Source: Verrucomicrobiales bacterium (lineage in GTDB: Bacteria; Verrucomicrobiota; Verrucomicrobiia; Verrucomicrobiales; Verrucomicrobiaceae). From it: a DNA stretch of 8,099 nucleotides. The notes under the pieces were generated by a model, which was not told the DNA's origin, searched no databases, and saw only the letters and a list, made by a program, of their open reading frames with translations. Below, one piece after another: positions 6,106 to 8,099 of this stretch. The first letter of the stretch is position 1, and each line of letters starts with the position of its first letter. The DNA lies in assembly GCA_003453085.1 (NCBI GenBank), contig DMMK01000609.1:1-8099 (forward strand), written 5' to 3'. The position numbers and the translations under genes were made by a program.

Positions 6106-6151
6106 CCTGTGGAGCCGTCCTGCATCAGTTGATGCGAAAGACCTCCACAGG
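6106..6151. terminator. Nested inverted repeat between convergent genes, possible bidirectional terminator
   Basis: CCTGTGGAG (6106-6114) pairs with CTCCACAGG (6143-6151), and GTC/GAC (6117-6119 with 6140-6142) continues the stem past a 2-nt bulge. An inner palindrome GCATCA-GT-TGATGC (6122-6135) caps it. It covers the end of the minus-strand cyclase gene (stop at 6125) and starts 16 bp beyond the plus-strand stop at 6089. No U-tract follows on either side, so intrinsic termination is uncertain. Blocking transcript read-through or RNA 3'-end protection would suit the position. Confidence 0.45.
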
Positions 6152-8017
6152 GGCTGATATGCCTTTCAGTTGTGTGGCTGGCAATGCTGTGATGGCGGTG
6201 TCTGGGGCTAGTTCCCGGGCAGTGTCCGCATCCACCACGATTTCTCCTGCCTGGGCAATGTTGCAAAGGCGGGACGCTAGGTTCACCCGATGGCCAATGA
6301 CGGTGTAGCTCAGGCGTTGGTCGGATCCCATGCAGCCGGCCACGACATTTCCAGTGGCGATGCCAATGCCAATCTCCAGCGGGTGTTGGCAATTTTGATT
6401 GAGGCTGTGCCGTGCATTAAGCATCGCCTTAGCGCATGCCACGGCGCGCTGGGCATCATTTCCGGTGGTGATGGGCGCGCCAAAAAGGACCATGATGAGG
6501 TCCCCGACAAACTTGTCCACGATGCCTCCGTGATCATAGGCCACTTGCGTGAGAAGGGTCATATGTTCATTGAGCAGCTCGATGACCTCATGCGGGGGCA
6601 TTTTTTCGGTCAGGGCAGTAAAGCCACGGATGTCGCAAAACAGCATGGCCACATCCCGCAACTCCCCGCCCAGAGCTTCACGGTTTTCGATCAGCCTTTC
6701 CGCCACGGTGCGGTCGGCGACGGCGTTCAGGATGCTGCGGTACTTTTCCTGGAGGGCCAATCCGGCGGCCATGTCGTTAAAAGCGTGTGCCAGGTGGCCC
6801 ACCTCATCCCGCGTCACATGCACCCGTATGTCATAATTGCCGCGCTCGATCTCTTGTGCGGCTGTCACGAGGTTCCTGATAGGCCCGGAAAGGTTGCGAG
6901 AAATCAGCATTACCAGGGCCAAGGCTACCAGGAGTGCGATGACCGTGAGGCTGATGGCGCTGCGCCTGAGGTCGTGGATCTCATGACGCAAGGCAGCCAG
7001 CGAATAGAAGTTTACTTGTACGGCCTGCGGGAAGGGACTGCCAGGATTTAGCACTCGGTAAATGAGCCGATGCGGGGCATTCCCAATGGGCAGCAGGATT
7101 TCCTGATTGTCCTGGCCTGTGCGACCGAGCGATTCGGCAATGGCTTTTTCAATGACCTCCTTTTGGTTTTCCGGCACGGTGGTGGAGACTAGCTTTCCTT
7201 CGATGAAAATACCGCCCATGATCTCGCCGTAGTCACTGCGTCGCGTCTGTTCATACAATACCCGGTCGGCGATGGCGGGAAGGGGGAGCCCAAAGACGAG
7301 GCCTCCCAGAAAGGTGCCGTTTTGGGGATCCTTCACCGGGGTGATGAAGACCTCGCGCACCTGCTCTCCCCGACGTTCACCCGCTTCGACCAGGAGGTAA
7401 CCCACCTCTTGCTGATTGAGTATCTCTTCAAACTTGTGATCGCTCAGCCAGGGGATTTTGTCGGAGTTGCGGCGAATTTGCATCGTCTCTACGGACTGCC
7501 CTGGAAAGACCGCCACCGCACTGCCGCTGCGTGGCCGCTGATTCATGACAAATTGCCCTTCAGCATTGATCAGGGCGATGAAGGGGGCTGATTGGCCTCC
7601 GTTTGGGGGCCGCTGCGGCTCTCCCCGAGGGCTACGCTGCCTGTCATCCCTGTTTTCTCCGGGCGGGGGTGGCAGCCGGCCCAGGTTGGTGAATTCATTC
7701 TGCAGCCGCTCCTGGGCCAGAGATTCCAGGGCGGGTCGCAGATCCCGTCCCGCCTTGGCAAAGTCGCCCTCCTTCATAGCCTGGATCACCTCTGGCTTTT
7801 GGGCCATGCGCTCCAGGACGGTAGAAAGGGCATTGAACCGGCGGGCCTTGGCCAGCGTCACGGCCGTGATCTGGCTCTCGAACTGCTCCTCAAACAGTCG
7901 CTGGTAGGTCGCGCTGAACTTCCACTCCGCCAGCATGAGCGCTCCCGTCGTCACCCCTGCGACGACGGGAAAGATCGTCAGGATGAGCTTGGCGCGAAAG
8001 CTGGAGAGAAGTTTCAT
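6125..8017 (-). CDS. Membrane adenylate cyclase with periplasmic Cache-like sensor and HAMP
   Basis: The product has 630 residues. TM1 spans about 10-30 (LILTIFPVVAGVTTGALML) and TM2 about 354-374. Between them lies a large periplasmic sensor resembling a double Cache domain (APFIALINAEGQFVMNQ at about 144-160, GGIFIEGKLVSTTVP at 268-282) with a Pro/Arg/Gly-rich insert at 115-142. A HAMP linker follows (about 375-427: SGPIRNLVTAAQEIERGNYD, TRDEVGHLAHAFNDM). The class III cyclase domain (about 452-630) has metal-binding D462 (LFCDIRGFTAL) and D506 (DKFVGDLIMVLFGAP), base-contacting K502 and T572, and transition-state N579 and R583 (VNLASRL). The K/T pair predicts ATP, hence cAMP. An in-frame TTG at 8044 would add 9 residues. 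The ATG at 8017 gives a normal membrane-anchor N terminus. The usual IGD after YTV is IGH here. Confidence 0.94.
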   Translation of the reverse strand: MKLLSSFRAKLILTIFPVVAGVTTGALMLAEWKFSATYQRLFEEQFESQITAVTLAKARRFNALSTVLERMAQKPEVIQAMKEGDFAKAGRDLRPALESLAQERLQNEFTNLGRLPPPPGENRDDRQRSPRGEPQRPPNGGQSAPFIALINAEGQFVMNQRPRSGSAVAVFPGQSVETMQIRRNSDKIPWLSDHKFEEILNQQEVGYLLVEAGERRGEQVREVFITPVKDPQNGTFLGGLVFGLPLPAIADRVLYEQTRRSDYGEIMGGIFIEGKLVSTTVPENQKEVIEKAIAESLGRTGQDNQEILLPIGNAPHRLIYRVLNPGSPFPQAVQVNFYSLAALRHEIHDLRRSAISLTVIALLVALALVMLISRNLSGPIRNLVTAAQEIERGNYDIRVHVTRDEVGHLAHAFNDMAAGLALQEKYRSILNAVADRTVAERLIENREALGGELRDVAMLFCDIRGFTALTEKMPPHEVIELLNEHMTLLTQVAYDHGGIVDKFVGDLIMVLFGAPITTGNDAQRAVACAKAMLNARHSLNQNCQHPLEIGIGIATGNVVAGCMGSDQRLSYTVIGHRVNLASRLCNIAQAGEIVVDADTARELAPDTAITALPATQLKGISAPVEVFRIN

Positions 8018-8020
8018 CGG

Positions 8021-8042
8021 GCAGCACCCTGGATGGTGCTGC
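8021..8042 (-). promoter_or_regulatory. Perfect hairpin abutting the cyclase start codon
   Basis: Read on the minus strand, GCAGCACC-ATCCAG-GGTGCTGC forms a perfect 8-bp stem with a 6-nt loop and ends 3 nt before the ATG at 8017. In the mRNA it would cover the ribosome-binding region. The only Shine-Dalgarno-like string (AGGG) is partly inside the stem. As DNA it could also be an operator. The structure is seen; the role is inferred. Confidence 0.5.
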
Positions 8043-8099
8043 AAGGTTTAACTCCGTGTCCAGCCGAAAGCTGCGCAGGAGATGCGAACTGTCTTTTAT

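Noticed and set aside
6290..7051. Long plus-strand open frame opposite the cyclase gene
   Set aside because: It is an antisense shadow of the cyclase coding sequence. The minus-strand protein has complete, recognisable domains.
8018..8044. TTG start extending the cyclase by 9 residues (MQHHPGCCP)
   Set aside because: The codons are produced by the hairpin sequence, and the ATG at 8017 yields a typical Met-Lys membrane anchor.

Overview
This window looks like a chromosomal segment from a moderately GC-rich Gram-negative bacterium. My best guess is the PVC superphylum, probably Verrucomicrobiota. That rests on the feel of the protein sequences, a spc-type ribosomal operon with no rpmD (L30), starts without Shine-Dalgarno motifs, and an excisionase-HTH/receiver fusion. 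It is an inference, because no rRNA is present to prove it.

Positions 1-3869 are the distal part of the spc ribosomal-protein operon on the plus strand: rplR (L18, 5' end cut by the window), rpsE (S5), rplO (L15), secY and map, closed by a strong intrinsic terminator. The genes make ribosome parts, the membrane channel for secreted and membrane proteins, and the peptidase that trims the initiator methionine. The outstanding oddity is secY. Its reading frame breaks in the periplasmic loop between TM3 and TM4, exactly at CCC TGA C, and continues in the +1 frame. This is either programmed +1 frameshifting (prfB-like geometry), a real lesion, or a one-base homopolymer error. A long hairpin lies between rplO and secY.

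Positions 3870-5528 (about 1.66 kb) hold no intact gene that I recognise. On the minus strand at about 4344-4516 is a frameshifted, truncated remnant of a ComM/YifB-type Mg-chelatase-like AAA+ protein. The rest contains scattered inverted repeats, an unidentified 74-codon open stretch on the minus strand (4921-5142), and a visibly AT-richer stretch from about 5160 to the next gene. It reads as a graveyard of decayed sequence.

Positions 5529-8017 hold two convergent signalling genes. A plus-strand protein joins an N-terminal excisionase/MerR-like helix-turn-helix to a C-terminal phosphoacceptor receiver domain. A minus-strand membrane protein has a Cache-like periplasmic sensor, a HAMP linker and a class III adenylate cyclase domain. 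Their 3' ends are 35 bp apart and share a nested inverted repeat. The cyclase start is preceded by a perfect 8-bp hairpin, and the HTH-receiver gene by a 7-bp dyad.
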